This document shows positions 20,667 through 30,460 of a stretch of DNA of 64,000 nt, in pieces. The stretch lies in contig NZ_BPQV01000001.1 in assembly GCF_022179465.1 (NCBI RefSeq), positions 186,001 to 250,000 on the forward strand. The letters run 5' to 3'. The stretch is from Methylobacterium organophilum. GTDB taxonomy: Bacteria > Pseudomonadota > Alphaproteobacteria > Rhizobiales > Beijerinckiaceae. Both the position numbers and the translations under genes were made by a program. Position 1 is the stretch's first letter, and each line of letters starts with the position of its first letter. The notes under the pieces are model-generated. The model saw only the letters and a list, made by a program, of their open reading frames with translations. It did no database searches and had not been told where the DNA came from.

Positions 20667-23600
20667 TCACACCTGCCGGCGCAGCACAGCGTAGGGCAGC
20701 CGTGCGAAGAGCGCACCGAGATCGAGCCGGCCGTCCTCCGCGCCGACCTCGCCGCCGGCCAGATCGCGCCAGTGGCTGCCCTCGTCCACGCTCAGGGCAG
20801 TGCCGGCAAAGGCCGCGCCCGACCAGGGGATGCCCTCCTTCGCGAGCCCCGCGACGAGGCGGGGCACGGCCACGATCAGGTCGCCGGTCCCCGAGACCGC
20901 ATCCGAGCGGATGAAGGCGACGACGTTCTCGGCCCGCTCGCCCTTGGCCTCGAGGGGCTGGTAGTCGGCATCGGCGTAGAAGCTCGGATGGGCCGCCCGG
21001 TCGGCGAGCAGGCGGGCAAGCGTCGCCTGCTTCACCCGACCGTCCCACCAGGTGCCGATCAGATCGGCGGGGGGTAATCCCGCCTCCAGCGCCGTGGCGC
21101 GGGCCGCGTAGTCGACCGGGCGCCGGTTGTCGGGATCGACGAAGGAAAAATCCCAGAACTCGGTGCCCTGATAGGTGTCCGGAATGCCGGGCAGCGTCGC
21201 CTTCAGCACCGTGCGGCCGAGCCCCGCGATCATGCCGAGATGGGCGAGCCGCCGGGCGAAGGGGCGCATGCGGGCCAGGAAGTCCGAACCCGGGGCGACG
21301 ATCCTCGCGAACAGCGCATGCACGGCGCCTTCGTAGGTCTCGTCGACATTGACCCAGCTCGAGCGGCGCTTGCCCTCGCGCAGGGCCTTCTCCGCATAGG
21401 CGTCGAGGCGCTTTCGGAAATCCTCGATCGCCGCCGCGTCGTCCTGTTCCAAGAGCTCGAGGGGCCAGGCGCCGAGAATCGCCTGCAGGAACATCCACTG
21501 GTCGTTGGCGTCGGGCGCCGGCTCGTCGTCGTGGGTCGACAAGTGCGGCCCGGCGGTCTCGCGCCAGATGTCCCAGGCCCGCGCCCAGTCCTCCGGCAGC
21601 TCGGACAGGGCGAGCTGGCGCGACCGCGCATCCTCGCCGCGCTTGGTGTCGTGGGTCGCCGTGGCGATCATGGCGTTGGGCCAGTCCCGGGCCCGGGCCG
21701 CCTGCAGCGCGTGGAAATGGGGAAGGTCGAGGCCGTACTCGCCGGGATCGCCGCCGACCTCGTTGAGCGCCAGGAGCTCGACGTAGCGGTAGAACAGCGT
21801 GTCCTCCAGGCTCTTGGCCATGACCGGGCCGGTGAGCTGCTGGAAGCGGCGGCGGAAGCGCAGGATCACGGCCGGGTCCGGCCGGCCCGGTCCCGTGGTG
21901 TCGATGCGCCCGAGCAGCGCGTTCTCGGCGAAGTCGTGCACCGAGCGGTCGGGCAGCGCGCTCCAGCGCTTGGCCTTCTTCACCGCCCCCTCGATGAGGG
22001 CGATGTCGGCATCCTCCACGTCGCTCTCGTCGAGGTCGCCCGGCAGGTAGGAGCGGTAGGTGGGGAAGCGCGCGATGATCTCGATCAGCGCCCGCCGGAT
22101 CGTGTTCACGGAGAAGTCGCGGGTGCGCCGGTCGGCATCGGCGATCAGCTTGAGGTCGCCGGTGATCACCTCCAACTCGGAGGCGAAGCTGATCTCGAGG
22201 ATCTCGGCCTTGGCCGCACGCAGCTGGAAGCCGTAGGGCTCGTCGAAGCCCGTCGCCCAGCGGTAGAAGCGTTCCACCCGGGTCTTGCGCTCGCGGTCGA
22301 CCAGGATGCCGTCGAGCTGGTTGAGCACGTCGTAGCCGGTGGTGCCCGCCACCGGCCAGGCCCGCAGCTTCTCGCCCGGCTCCAGGATCTTCTCCACCAC
22401 CACGTAGAATCCGGGACCGACGGCCGCCTGCAGCGCGCGGGCATAGCCGAGCGGATCGGCGAGTCCGTCGATATGGTCGATGCGCAGGCCGTCGATGCGG
22501 CCCTCCTCGACCAGGCGGAACAGGAGCGTGTGCGACTTCTGGAAGATGTCCGACTTCTCGACGCGCAGGCCCGCGAGGGAGTTCACGTCGAAGAAGCGGC
22601 GGTAATTGATGTCGCTCGAGGCGATCCGCCAATGGGCAAGCCGGTAGGACTGGCTCTCCAGCAGGCGGTGCAGCGGCCCGAACGTGTCGGGATAGTCCTT
22701 GTTGCCGTTGAGGAGATGCAGCGCCCGGTAGATCGCCGCGGCGATCTGGGGCGAGGCGCGCACGGCATCCGCGAGATCCTGCTTCAGGGTCTCGGCCTCG
22801 GCGGGGAAGTCGCGGCGGCGTTCCCCGTTGGTCTCCTCGCCCATGTTGCGCAGGCGCTCGGAGATGGCGAGGACGTCCGCCGAGGGGTCGTCGCCGATCT
22901 CGCCGAGCGCCGCGAGCGCCCGGTTCAGGATCGAGGGATATTGCAGCGGGCAGACCGGGAACTGGTGCTCGTAGTGCCAGACGCTGAAGGCGCCGGCCGC
23001 CTCGTCGAACTTCAGTTCCAGCGTGCCCGTCTCCAAGGCCTCGCCGTAGCGCGCGCCGAGGAAGGGGATGACGAGCTTGCCGTTGGCGCCGAGCCGCTCC
23101 CAGTCGATGTCGAAGGCATGGGCGTAGGGCGAGAGCCCGCCCCATTCGAGCACCGAGAGCCACCAGGGATTGTCGGCCCCGCCGACGCCCATGTGGTTGG
23201 GCACCACGTCGAGCAGGAGCTTGAGGCCGTGCGCCTTGAGGGCGTCCGAGAAGGCGACGAAGCCGTCCTCACCGCCGATCTCGGGATTGATCTGCGAGTG
23301 GTCGACGATGTCGTAGCCGTGGGTCGAGCCCGGCCGGGCCCGCTGCAGGGGCGAGGCGTAGACGTGGCTGATGCCGAGCCGGGCGAGATAGGGGACGATC
23401 TCGCGGGCATCCGCGAAGGTGAAGCCCTCGTGGAACTGGAGCCGGTAGGTCGCCCGGGGCGGCGCCGAGGACAGCCGGGCGGCGCCCGAGCGGGGGCCGC
23501 GATCCTCCGCGGCGAGCGCGGCGGCGAGCTTGGCGAGCGGGCCGCCCGGGGCGGCGATGGCCTCCAGGCTCCGATCGAGCTTGCGCCGCCAGTTCGGATA

Positions 23601-25640
23601 GCCCTCCGTAGAGCCCGGCACGTTGGCCTGGCTCAGCTCGCCGACCACGTCCTCGTATTGCACGGCGGTGAGGATCGAGGGGGCGCGGGCGAGGTAGCGC
23701 GCGGCCGCCTCGAAGGGCGCGGCCTCCGGCGGCTCGGCGCCCGGCAGCAGCTGCTCGCCGGCCAGCGCCTCGGCCAGGCGGTGGCGCTCGACCACGCGCT
23801 CGGCCCGCTCCGCATCGGCCCGGTCGGAGTCGTACAGGCCCAGGGACTGGCGGGTGTCGGTGTCGACGCCCCGCCACCAGCCGACGAAGGTCGGCAGGTC
23901 GTGGGTGGTGATGGCGGTGAGCGCGTCGTGCGGGTAGGCCGAGGGCGCCTTGAAGCGGCCGCCCTGCTCCCGCTCGAAGGCAAGGATCCGGTAGCTCAGG
24001 ATGCCGGCCTGCATCAGGGCATCGGAAAATCCCTCCGGGGCGGTGCCGAGATCCTCGGCGATGACGAGGCACTTGGCGCGGTGGCTCTCGAGCCGCAGCA
24101 CCGCCAGCATCGGCTCGAAGGGCATCGCCATGTAGGCGCCGGCCTGCGCCGACTGGCCGAGGGGGATCAGGAACAGCCGGGCGAGCTGGAAGGCGTGGTC
24201 GATGCGGATCGCGCCGGCATGGCGCATATTGGCCTGGACCAGAGCCCGGAACGCCTTGAGGCCGTCCCGCTCCAGTTCCAGCGGGTGGAAGGCCGGCAGG
24301 CCCCAGTCCTGGCCGCGGGGCGCGAGCAGATCCGGCGGAGCGCCGATGGAGACGCCGTTGGCAAAGCGCTCGGGATGCGACCAGATTTCGGAGCCGCCTC
24401 GGTCGGCTCCGACCGCGAGGTCGCGGTAGAGGCCGATCCGCATGCCGGAGGCCAGAGCCGCTTCGGAGGCTTCCCTCAGCTGCTCGTCGGCAAGGAACTG
24501 CAGCCACAGGTGAAAATTCACCCGCTCTGCCTGCTCCCGAGCGAAGACACGCACCGCCTCCGTTCCCGCCCGGCGGTATTCCTCCGGCCAGTCGCCGAGC
24601 CACTTGGCGCCCCGGGCGGAGAAATGCTCGGCCAGGGCCTCGAAGGTCGCGTGAGATTCGAGGTTCTCGCCCCCCTCCTTCAGGAAGGCGGCGAAGGCCT
24701 CGTCCCGGCCGGCGCGGGCGGGTGAATCCTGCCAGAGCGCCTCCAGGGCCGGCGCGAGCACCTCCCAGATGCCGGCGTGGTCGACGAGGGCCGCGTCGCG
24801 CAGGGCCTCGATCCGCGGGGTTTGCTCAGCAAGAAGCTGTTCCGCCCGGCTCCCGGAGAAGCCCAGCAACACGCCCGGCTCGATGAACAGCGTCTCCAGG
24901 AACAGCCGCGAGGAGGGCGAGTAGGGGGAGATCTTGCTCCGGTCGGTGGGGAAGAGCGCATGGACCGGGCTGAGCCCCAGGAAAGAGGCGCCGCGCAGGC
25001 CGGCGTCGCGGGCGGCCCGGCCCGCATCGGCATAGGTCCCGATCCCGAGATTGTCCGGGGAGCGCAGGCCGTAGAGCTGGGCGGCCATGCCCCAGTCCCG
25101 CGCCCCCTCCTCCGCATAGGCGCGGGGTCGCCAACAGCGCTTCGGCGCCGCGATCACATGGGCCTCAGCCCGCCGCTCGCCGAGGACGGCGGTGAGATGG
25201 TGGTAGCCGGGCGTGAGTGGCGGCAGGTCGAAGCCGGGACCGCCCTCCCCCATGGTGACCGGAGCGCGCCCCTCTCGGGCATGGCCGCGCTCATCCACGA
25301 GGCGCCACGCGATCGAGCCGGAAGTGCCATCGGCCAGCACCGGCACGCGCAGGCTCCGCCGCGCTTCGGTGGGCAGGAGCGGCGGGATCAAGGCCCGGCG
25401 CACGGCCTCGACCCTGGCGAGGCTCTCGCCGATCTCGGCTTCGTTGCCGACAGCGAAGCCCAAAGCGGCGAGCATACCACGGCGCACGTCGAGCCCGGTT
25501 TCGACGCGGTGGCCGAAGGCATCGGTATAGCCCGGGGCGATGCCGACGAGGTCGGTCAGACGCTGGAGGAGGTGTGCGGGGACGGCGTCCATGTCCGGCT
25601 TCAGGCTTTCTCGCTCATGCGCGCGGTCATTCGGGGGCAC
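20667..25640 (-). CDS. malQ-treY: 4-alpha-glucanotransferase (MalQ) fused to maltooligosyltrehalose synthase (TreY)
   Basis: One 1657-codon frame encoding two enzymes that are usually separate. Residues 1-715 are GH77 amylomaltase: IRIDHAFQLARLF (nucleophile region, near 478), LVIAEDLGTAP (near 527), ITTHDLPTFVGWW (near 578) and the N-terminal sandwich YGLRSPDNLGIGTYAD. Residues 731-1657 are GH13 TreY: ATYRLQFHEGFTFADAR, PNHMGVGG, GLRIDHIDGLADP (near 1053) and VVVEKILEPGE (near 1082). TreY converts the reducing end of maltooligosaccharides to a trehalosyl unit, which TreZ (next gene upstream) releases; MalQ re-lengthens the short acceptors. The GTG at 25640 overlaps the treZ stop by 14 bp; ATG 25592 (MDAVPAHLL) is an equally good start. 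Confidence 0.93.
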   Translation of the reverse strand: MPPNDRAHERESLKPDMDAVPAHLLQRLTDLVGIAPGYTDAFGHRVETGLDVRRGMLAALGFAVGNEAEIGESLARVEAVRRALIPPLLPTEARRSLRVPVLADGTSGSIAWRLVDERGHAREGRAPVTMGEGGPGFDLPPLTPGYHHLTAVLGERRAEAHVIAAPKRCWRPRAYAEEGARDWGMAAQLYGLRSPDNLGIGTYADAGRAARDAGLRGASFLGLSPVHALFPTDRSKISPYSPSSRLFLETLFIEPGVLLGFSGSRAEQLLAEQTPRIEALRDAALVDHAGIWEVLAPALEALWQDSPARAGRDEAFAAFLKEGGENLESHATFEALAEHFSARGAKWLGDWPEEYRRAGTEAVRVFAREQAERVNFHLWLQFLADEQLREASEAALASGMRIGLYRDLAVGADRGGSEIWSHPERFANGVSIGAPPDLLAPRGQDWGLPAFHPLELERDGLKAFRALVQANMRHAGAIRIDHAFQLARLFLIPLGQSAQAGAYMAMPFEPMLAVLRLESHRAKCLVIAEDLGTAPEGFSDALMQAGILSYRILAFEREQGGRFKAPSAYPHDALTAITTHDLPTFVGWWRGVDTDTRQSLGLYDSDRADAERAERVVERHRLAEALAGEQLLPGAEPPEAAPFEAAARYLARAPSILTAVQYEDVVGELSQANVPGSTEGYPNWRRKLDRSLEAIAAPGGPLAKLAAALAAEDRGPRSGAARLSSAPPRATYRLQFHEGFTFADAREIVPYLARLGISHVYASPLQRARPGSTHGYDIVDHSQINPEIGGEDGFVAFSDALKAHGLKLLLDVVPNHMGVGGADNPWWLSVLEWGGLSPYAHAFDIDWERLGANGKLVIPFLGARYGEALETGTLELKFDEAAGAFSVWHYEHQFPVCPLQYPSILNRALAALGEIGDDPSADVLAISERLRNMGEETNGERRRDFPAEAETLKQDLADAVRASPQIAAAIYRALHLLNGNKDYPDTFGPLHRLLESQSYRLAHWRIASSDINYRRFFDVNSLAGLRVEKSDIFQKSHTLLFRLVEEGRIDGLRIDHIDGLADPLGYARALQAAVGPGFYVVVEKILEPGEKLRAWPVAGTTGYDVLNQLDGILVDRERKTRVERFYRWATGFDEPYGFQLRAAKAEILEISFASELEVITGDLKLIADADRRTRDFSVNTIRRALIEIIARFPTYRSYLPGDLDESDVEDADIALIEGAVKKAKRWSALPDRSVHDFAENALLGRIDTTGPGRPDPAVILRFRRRFQQLTGPVMAKSLEDTLFYRYVELLALNEVGGDPGEYGLDLPHFHALQAARARDWPNAMIATATHDTKRGEDARSRQLALSELPEDWARAWDIWRETAGPHLSTHDDEPAPDANDQWMFLQAILGAWPLELLEQDDAAAIEDFRKRLDAYAEKALREGKRRSSWVNVDETYEGAVHALFARIVAPGSDFLARMRPFARRLAHLGMIAGLGRTVLKATLPGIPDTYQGTEFWDFSFVDPDNRRPVDYAARATALEAGLPPADLIGTWWDGRVKQATLARLLADRAAHPSFYADADYQPLEAKGERAENVVAFIRSDAVSGTGDLIVAVPRLVAGLAKEGIPWSGAAFAGTALSVDEGSHWRDLAGGEVGAEDGRLDLGALFARLPYAVLRRQV

Positions 25641-27432
25641 TGACCAGGAACACCCCGGTCCAGGGCGGCAGTTGCAGCGCTTCGCGCGAGAGGCCGCTCG
25701 ACCAGATTACCTGGCCGCCCGCGCGATCGGCAGCGTACTCGCCGTCGCCGACATTGGCGACGAAGCGCAGGGTGCCAGCCCCGAAATGCCAAGTGCAATC
25801 GACGACGCCCGGCGCGGGGACGTGGGCTTCGGCCCCGCGGAAGCCGGACTTCGTCAGCGGCACCACGGTCTGGTGGCGGATCTGGATCAGGTTGCGTGTA
25901 TCGGCCCAGACCGCCCGATGCGGCCCGGTCTCGGCCTCGTCCCAGTCGATCTTGGAATCCGTGAAGGTCTTCTCCTCGGTGGGATCGGGGATGACCGAGG
26001 TATCGTCGGCGAAGGCCGCGAAGCTCTTGAACTCGCGCCGGCGCCCCTCGCGCACGGCCTTGTTCAGCTCTTCGTCGGGGGTGAAGTCGACGAAGAACAG
26101 GAAGGGCGCAGAGGCCGACCATTCCTCGCCCATCCACAGCATCGGGATCTGGGGCGCGAGCAGGAGCCCGGCACGGGCAAGCGCCAGCTTGCCCGAATCG
26201 GCGAGGTGGCTCAGGCGCTCGCCCAGCGCCCGGTTACCGACCTGATCGTGGTTCTGGAGGAAGGTGACGAAGGCGGAGGGCGGCAGATGCGCCGAGGGCT
26301 CGCCGCGGGGATGGTTGTCGAGGGTCTTGAAGGGCTCGCCCTGGTAGGCGAAGCCCTCGGCAAGGCAGCGGGCGAGGTGCTCCACCGGCTTGTCGGCGAA
26401 GCTTTCGTAATAGCCGGCCTCCTCGCCGGTGAGCAGCACGTGCCAGCAATGGTGCAGGTCGTCCGCCCATTGCGCGCTGTGCAGGCGCGGCTTCTCCGCC
26501 TCGTCACGTTCGAGCCAGCGGGCCTGGTTGGCCTCGTTCTCCAGGATCAGGTGGACGTGACGATCCGGGAAACGCTGCCGGACGGTCTCGCCGAGCTCGG
26601 CCAGGAAGTGCTTTTCGGAATCGTCGAGGATGGCATGCACCGCGTCGAAGCGGATGCCGTCGAAATGGTATTCCTCCAGCCAGTAGAGCGCGTTCTGCAG
26701 GAAGAAGTCGCGCACCACCCGGCCCGCCTCCTTCCCGTCGAAGTTGATGCCCGCGCCCCAGGGGGTCTGGTGCCGTTCGGTGAAGAAGCTCTTCGCGTAG
26801 GCGTGGAGGTAGTTCCCAGCCGGGCCGAAGTGGTTGTAGACGCAGTCGATGAAGACCATCAGCCCCTTGGCATGGGCGGCGTCGATCAGATGCTTCAGGT
26901 CCTCCGGCCGGCCATAGGCGGCATCGGGCGCGTAGGGCAGAACGCCGTCGTAGCCCCAGTTGCGGCGGCCCTTGAAGTCGGCGAGCGGCAACAGCTCCAG
27001 GGCGGTGACGCCGAGATCGACGAGGTCGTCGAGGCGCTTCTCCAGGCCGGCATAGGTACCCTCGGGCGTGGCCGTGCCGACATGCAACTCGTAGATCACA
27101 GCCTCTTCCCAGGGGCGGCCGCTCCAGTCGGAATCCTGCCAGTCATAGGCCGCGGGGTCGACGAGTTCGGACAGGCCGGAGACATCCTCGGGCTGAAAGC
27201 GGGAAGCGGGATCCGGCACCACGAGGGCGCCGTCGATGCGAAAACCGTAGCGGGCCCCGGCTTTCACGCCGGGCACGACGAGGCGCCGCCAGCCCTCGCC
27301 CGCCTCCGGCACCGGATGCTCCTGCCCGTCGAGGACGAGGGCGACCTCCTTCGCGCTCGGCGCCCATAGGGCGAACCGCGCACCGTCCGCTTCGAGCGCG
27401 CCGCCGAAGGCCATGGCATGGATGCGCCGCAT
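25627..27432 (-). CDS. treZ: Malto-oligosyltrehalose trehalohydrolase
   Basis: About 601 residues, GH13. Releases free trehalose from maltooligosyltrehalose made by TreY. The N-terminal module carries GARFALWAPSAKEV (E-set/CBM48-like). Catalytic sites: Asp in GIRFDAVHAI (near 261), Glu in LILENEANQ (near 297) and HD in LQNHDQVGNRALG (near 394). YNHFGPAGNYL is characteristic of TreZ. The ATG at 27432 is favoured because the conserved N-terminal strand begins a few residues later; ATG 27414 is also possible, and upstream in-frame sequence is Arg-rich and unlike the family. First gene of the minus-strand glucan/trehalose operon, so the main promoter should lie in 27433-27721. Confidence 0.95.
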   Translation of the reverse strand: MRRIHAMAFGGALEADGARFALWAPSAKEVALVLDGQEHPVPEAGEGWRRLVVPGVKAGARYGFRIDGALVVPDPASRFQPEDVSGLSELVDPAAYDWQDSDWSGRPWEEAVIYELHVGTATPEGTYAGLEKRLDDLVDLGVTALELLPLADFKGRRNWGYDGVLPYAPDAAYGRPEDLKHLIDAAHAKGLMVFIDCVYNHFGPAGNYLHAYAKSFFTERHQTPWGAGINFDGKEAGRVVRDFFLQNALYWLEEYHFDGIRFDAVHAILDDSEKHFLAELGETVRQRFPDRHVHLILENEANQARWLERDEAEKPRLHSAQWADDLHHCWHVLLTGEEAGYYESFADKPVEHLARCLAEGFAYQGEPFKTLDNHPRGEPSAHLPPSAFVTFLQNHDQVGNRALGERLSHLADSGKLALARAGLLLAPQIPMLWMGEEWSASAPFLFFVDFTPDEELNKAVREGRRREFKSFAAFADDTSVIPDPTEEKTFTDSKIDWDEAETGPHRAVWADTRNLIQIRHQTVVPLTKSGFRGAEAHVPAPGVVDCTWHFGAGTLRFVANVGDGEYAADRAGGQVIWSSGLSREALQLPPWTGVFLVSAPE

Positions 27433-27596
27433 GGAGATCAGGATCCTCGTTCTTTTCGGCAGCAGCGCCGCACGGGCTCGGTCAAGCCGGCGCCTGCTGG
27501 AGAAGGCGGCGAACCCTTTCCGGTTCCCGGCGGACTTATGGCGCCGGATGCGGCGGGCAACCGCCCTGCAGCATGGAATCGGCACCGTTTCGCAGA

Positions 27597-27616
27597 TGCG
27601 AGACATGCGTCTCGCA
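27597..27616. promoter_or_regulatory. Inverted repeat upstream of treZ (candidate operator)
   Basis: Perfect 8-bp arms TGCGAGAC (27597-27604) and GTCTCGCA (27609-27616) around ATGC. It sits in the 289-bp divergent intergenic region, about 165 bp upstream of treZ and 105 bp upstream of the small exported-protein gene. The size fits a dimeric repressor or activator site. No regulator is encoded adjacent, so the binder is unknown. Confidence 0.45.
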
Positions 27617-27721
27617 GGCGGACCCCGGATGCGTCGGGAGCGTTGCAATTTTCGGTCGCATGTCCACGAATTCGCCCGGGTCGGCTGCTCTACGACGCGG
27701 CTTCAATCTCCGGATGCGTGC

Positions 27722-28240
27722 ATGCGAGTCGTCAGAGCCACCGTCCTTGCCGGCCTCCTGATCGCGGGGAGCGCCGGCGCCTACCTGACCTGGGCGCTCA
27801 CCAGCGATGCCGGGTACGAGGGGGGCGGCCGCGCCCTGAAGGGACGCTACGGCCTGCTCTATCTGCCCGAGCCGGAGCGGCGCAGCCTGCGCAAGCTCGC
27901 GATGATGAAGGCCGCCTCGCACTGCGAGTGGGAGCTCGACGAGGAATTCTGGGGCCGGATCTACCGGCTCTATGTCGGGGAGGAGCACTCGGTCCGGGCC
28001 GCGGTCTACGCCGCCCTGCTGGAGGACCAGGAGCGTTATTTCCAGGCGGATGACGACCATCGCCGCTGCGAAGCGGCCTGGTCGCGCTTCGGAGCCAAAG
28101 GCGCGGAGATCCGAGGCGTCCTGCGGGCGGCGATCACACCGCCGGGCACGGCTCCGGGGGCCGCCGCCATCCTCGACGCCAAGGCCATCGACGCGACGGT
28201 CGGCGACCGGACGACGGCCGCGGAGGCCTCGGCCCCGTAA
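27722..28240 (+). CDS. Hypothetical protein with N-terminal signal/anchor
   Basis: 172 residues. The start MRVVRATVLAGLLIAGSAGAYLTW is a signal peptide or single membrane anchor; the remainder is charged, helix-rich and soluble (LPEPERRSLRKLAMMKAASHCEWELDEEFW), with two cysteines (about 67 and 116) that could form a periplasmic disulfide. I do not recognise the family. The ATG at 27722 was chosen because it begins the hydrophobic segment; the frame stays open upstream but that part is Arg-rich. Convergent with the permease gene, 8 bp between stops. Confidence 0.6.
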   Translation: MRVVRATVLAGLLIAGSAGAYLTWALTSDAGYEGGGRALKGRYGLLYLPEPERRSLRKLAMMKAASHCEWELDEEFWGRIYRLYVGEEHSVRAAVYAALLEDQERYFQADDDHRRCEAAWSRFGAKGAEIRGVLRAAITPPGTAPGAAAILDAKAIDATVGDRTTAAEASAP

Positions 28241-28248
28241 GCCCCCCT

Positions 28249-29781
28249 TCACCGGGCCGGTTCTTCTTGGCCGATCGGCGCGGACAGGCGGGTCGGCAGG
28301 GTGTTGATGCGCAGCGCCCGACGCAGGCCGCGCGACAGGGCGTCGACGGCGATGGCGAGCAGGGCGGTCGCGAGGATCAGCACCACCGCCACGTCGAGGC
28401 GCAGCTCCGAGATCGCCGCATCGACGTAGAAGCCGAGCGTCGCCACGCCGAGGATGCCGAAGATCGCGCTCTCGCGCAGGATGATCTCCCAGCGATACAG
28501 CAGATAGGCCAGGAACTGGCCGTAGAGCCGCGGCACGGTCTCGTAGGCGTAGAGGTTCAGGCCCGCCGGCGCGTCGGGGCGGTAGCCGATCTCGTCCGCG
28601 TGCCGCCCCAGCAGGTAGCCCACGATCCCCGCATTGTGGATGGCGAGCGCCAGGATCGCCGGCAGCATCGAGGGGCCGAGGAGTTGCAGGGCGACGTAGG
28701 CCAGCATGTATTCCGGTGTCGAGCGCACGGTGACGAGCAGGATCCGCCCGAGCGGCCGCCCGATGGGGCCCGTGAAGCGCCGCGAGACCAGGGGAAACAG
28801 CGCCAGGGCGCCGAATGCGGTCGCCACCAGGGCGATCTGGGCCAGCACCAGGGTCTGGAGCAGGCCTGGCAGGATCTGGCCGGTGAGGATCGGCGCGAGC
28901 CAGGCCCAGAACCGCGCCCAGGTCTCGATCGCCAGGAGCGGCGCATCACGCAGGGGCGCCGGGACGATGTCGTGCCCGAGGAAGCGGGCGAGACTCGCCC
29001 CGACATCCGTGGCGCCGACCGTGGCGGGCAGGGCCAGCACGCTGCCCACCAGGAGGAAGGGCAGGGTCTTGGTCCGCATCCAGAGCCGGCGGGTGCCGAT
29101 CAGGGCATAGAAGACGAGGAGCAGCGCGCCGGCCTCGCCGTAGCGGCCCTGGCGGAAGGCGGATTCGAGATAGAAGCCCATGGTCGGCAGGCCGATGAAG
29201 CCGAGCACGAGGGTCGAGCGCAGGCCGCATTCGAGGCGGTAGAGCGTGTAGTGCCGCAGCGAGGCGGCCACGACCGGCAGCCGGGCATAGGCGAAGGCGG
29301 CGATCGCCCCCGTACCCGGCGGCAGGGTGCGCAGAGCCGAGAGATCCGCCTCCTCGATGATCTCGGCATAGACCTTGGCGCAGATGCCGGCATAGGGCAG
29401 CGCGATGGCGAGGATCCCGGTGGTGGCCGAGAGCCCGAAGACCTGCATCAGCAGGAGCGCCCAGAACAGCTCGTGCACCGCCCGCAGGAAGGCGCAGAGG
29501 AGGCGCACCGGCCGCGAGCGGGCGAAGGGGATCGCCAGCAGGAAGCCCGCCCCCGCCCCGAGCCCGACGCCGAGCACGGCGAAGGCCACGGTGTAGGCGA
29601 TGCTCCGGATCTCGACGGAGAGGAAATCGGGCCGGATCAGCCCGGCGAGCAGGCGCTGCAGATCGGCGAAGGGGTTGAGGCTCGAGACATGGAGATCGGC
29701 CGTGAGCAGGGCGGCCAGCGCCAGGGCGACGAACCAGCGGCTGATCGAGGCGTAGCCGGGCCGGGCGAGGAAGGCGTCCAT
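28249..29781 (-). CDS. PhnE-like ABC transporter permease, duplicated (two PhnE halves in one chain)
   Basis: 510 residues with two tandem PhnE-type membrane modules. Each has an inner-membrane EAA-like loop: GIYAKVYAE-type GICAKVYAEIIEEAD near 135 and HNAGIVGYLLGRHADEI near 385. Usual PhnE proteins are about 270 residues and dimerise, so this chain would supply both halves. Start ATG overlaps the stop of the ATPase gene (TGATG at 29779-29783), showing coupling. The three genes substrate-binding protein > ATPase > permease sit head-to-head with selD. This arrangement is generally annotated as a putative selenate/selenite-type uptake system; phosphonate or phosphite are alternative substrates. 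Confidence 0.85.
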   Translation of the reverse strand: MDAFLARPGYASISRWFVALALAALLTADLHVSSLNPFADLQRLLAGLIRPDFLSVEIRSIAYTVAFAVLGVGLGAGAGFLLAIPFARSRPVRLLCAFLRAVHELFWALLLMQVFGLSATTGILAIALPYAGICAKVYAEIIEEADLSALRTLPPGTGAIAAFAYARLPVVAASLRHYTLYRLECGLRSTLVLGFIGLPTMGFYLESAFRQGRYGEAGALLLVFYALIGTRRLWMRTKTLPFLLVGSVLALPATVGATDVGASLARFLGHDIVPAPLRDAPLLAIETWARFWAWLAPILTGQILPGLLQTLVLAQIALVATAFGALALFPLVSRRFTGPIGRPLGRILLVTVRSTPEYMLAYVALQLLGPSMLPAILALAIHNAGIVGYLLGRHADEIGYRPDAPAGLNLYAYETVPRLYGQFLAYLLYRWEIILRESAIFGILGVATLGFYVDAAISELRLDVAVVLILATALLAIAVDALSRGLRRALRINTLPTRLSAPIGQEEPAR

Positions 29782-30446
29782 CAGGCGGCCGCGTAAAAGG
29801 GCGCCAGCGTCGCCGCGTCGAGGCCCCGGCTCGGCGCATCGAGGACGATGCGGCCGTTCTCCAGCACCACCACCCGATCCGTATGCGCAAGGGCGAGGCC
29901 GACATCGTGCAGGGCCACGACGAGGGTCTCGTGGCGGGCGCAGAGCAATTCCAGCACCGCCGCCCCCTGCTGCCGGTCGAGGGCGGAGACGGGCTCGTCG
30001 GCGAGCAGGATCGGCCGGCCGTTATAGAGGGCGCGGGCCACCGAGACCCGCTGCTGCTGCCCGCCCGAGAGTTCCCCGGCTCGGGCGAAGAGCTTCTCGG
30101 CGAGCCCCAGGCCGCCGAGCACCGCCCGCACCTCGTCCACGTCGGCCCGGGCCGGCAGGACGAGGGTGCGCAGGTTGTGCCAGGTCGAGCGTCGGTCGAG
30201 GCGGCCCATATAGACGTTGTGGAACACGCTCAGGGGATGCACCAGGGCCGAAGCCTGGGGCACCAGGGCAACCTGGGCCGGCCCCTGGGCGTGGATCAGC
30301 CCGATCAGGGTCGACTTGCCCGCCCCCGAGCGCCCGAGCAGGGCCACCCGCTCGCCCCGGCGCACGGTCAGGTCGATGCCGGAGAGGACCGGCCGTCCGC
30401 CATAGGCCGCCGAGACGTTCGTGAGGGCGATCGCATTCTCCGGCAC
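29781..30446 (-). CDS. PhnC-like ABC transporter ATPase
   Basis: About 221 residues, short for the family. Walker A is GRSGAGKST (near residue 36), the Q-loop region has VALVPQAS, the ABC signature is LSGGQQQRVSVARAL, Walker B is ILLADEPVSALD, and the H-loop is VVALHDVGLA. The GTG at 30446 is 14 bp after the binding-protein stop; the reading frame stays open far upstream but only as antisense-like sequence within the preceding gene. Energises the PhnE-like permease at the inner membrane. Coupled to the permease by a one-base overlap. Confidence 0.88.
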   Translation of the reverse strand: MPENAIALTNVSAAYGGRPVLSGIDLTVRRGERVALLGRSGAGKSTLIGLIHAQGPAQVALVPQASALVHPLSVFHNVYMGRLDRRSTWHNLRTLVLPARADVDEVRAVLGGLGLAEKLFARAGELSGGQQQRVSVARALYNGRPILLADEPVSALDRQQGAAVLELLCARHETLVVALHDVGLALAHTDRVVVLENGRIVLDAPSRGLDAATLAPFYAAA

Positions 30447-30460
30447 GGCGGAGCCTGCCC

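Noticed and set aside
13941-21077. 2378-codon open frame on the plus strand
   Set aside because: It is antisense to treS-mak and glgE, runs across their start and stop sites, and encodes only His/Arg/Gln/Gly-rich text with no family motif. A GC-rich antisense artefact.
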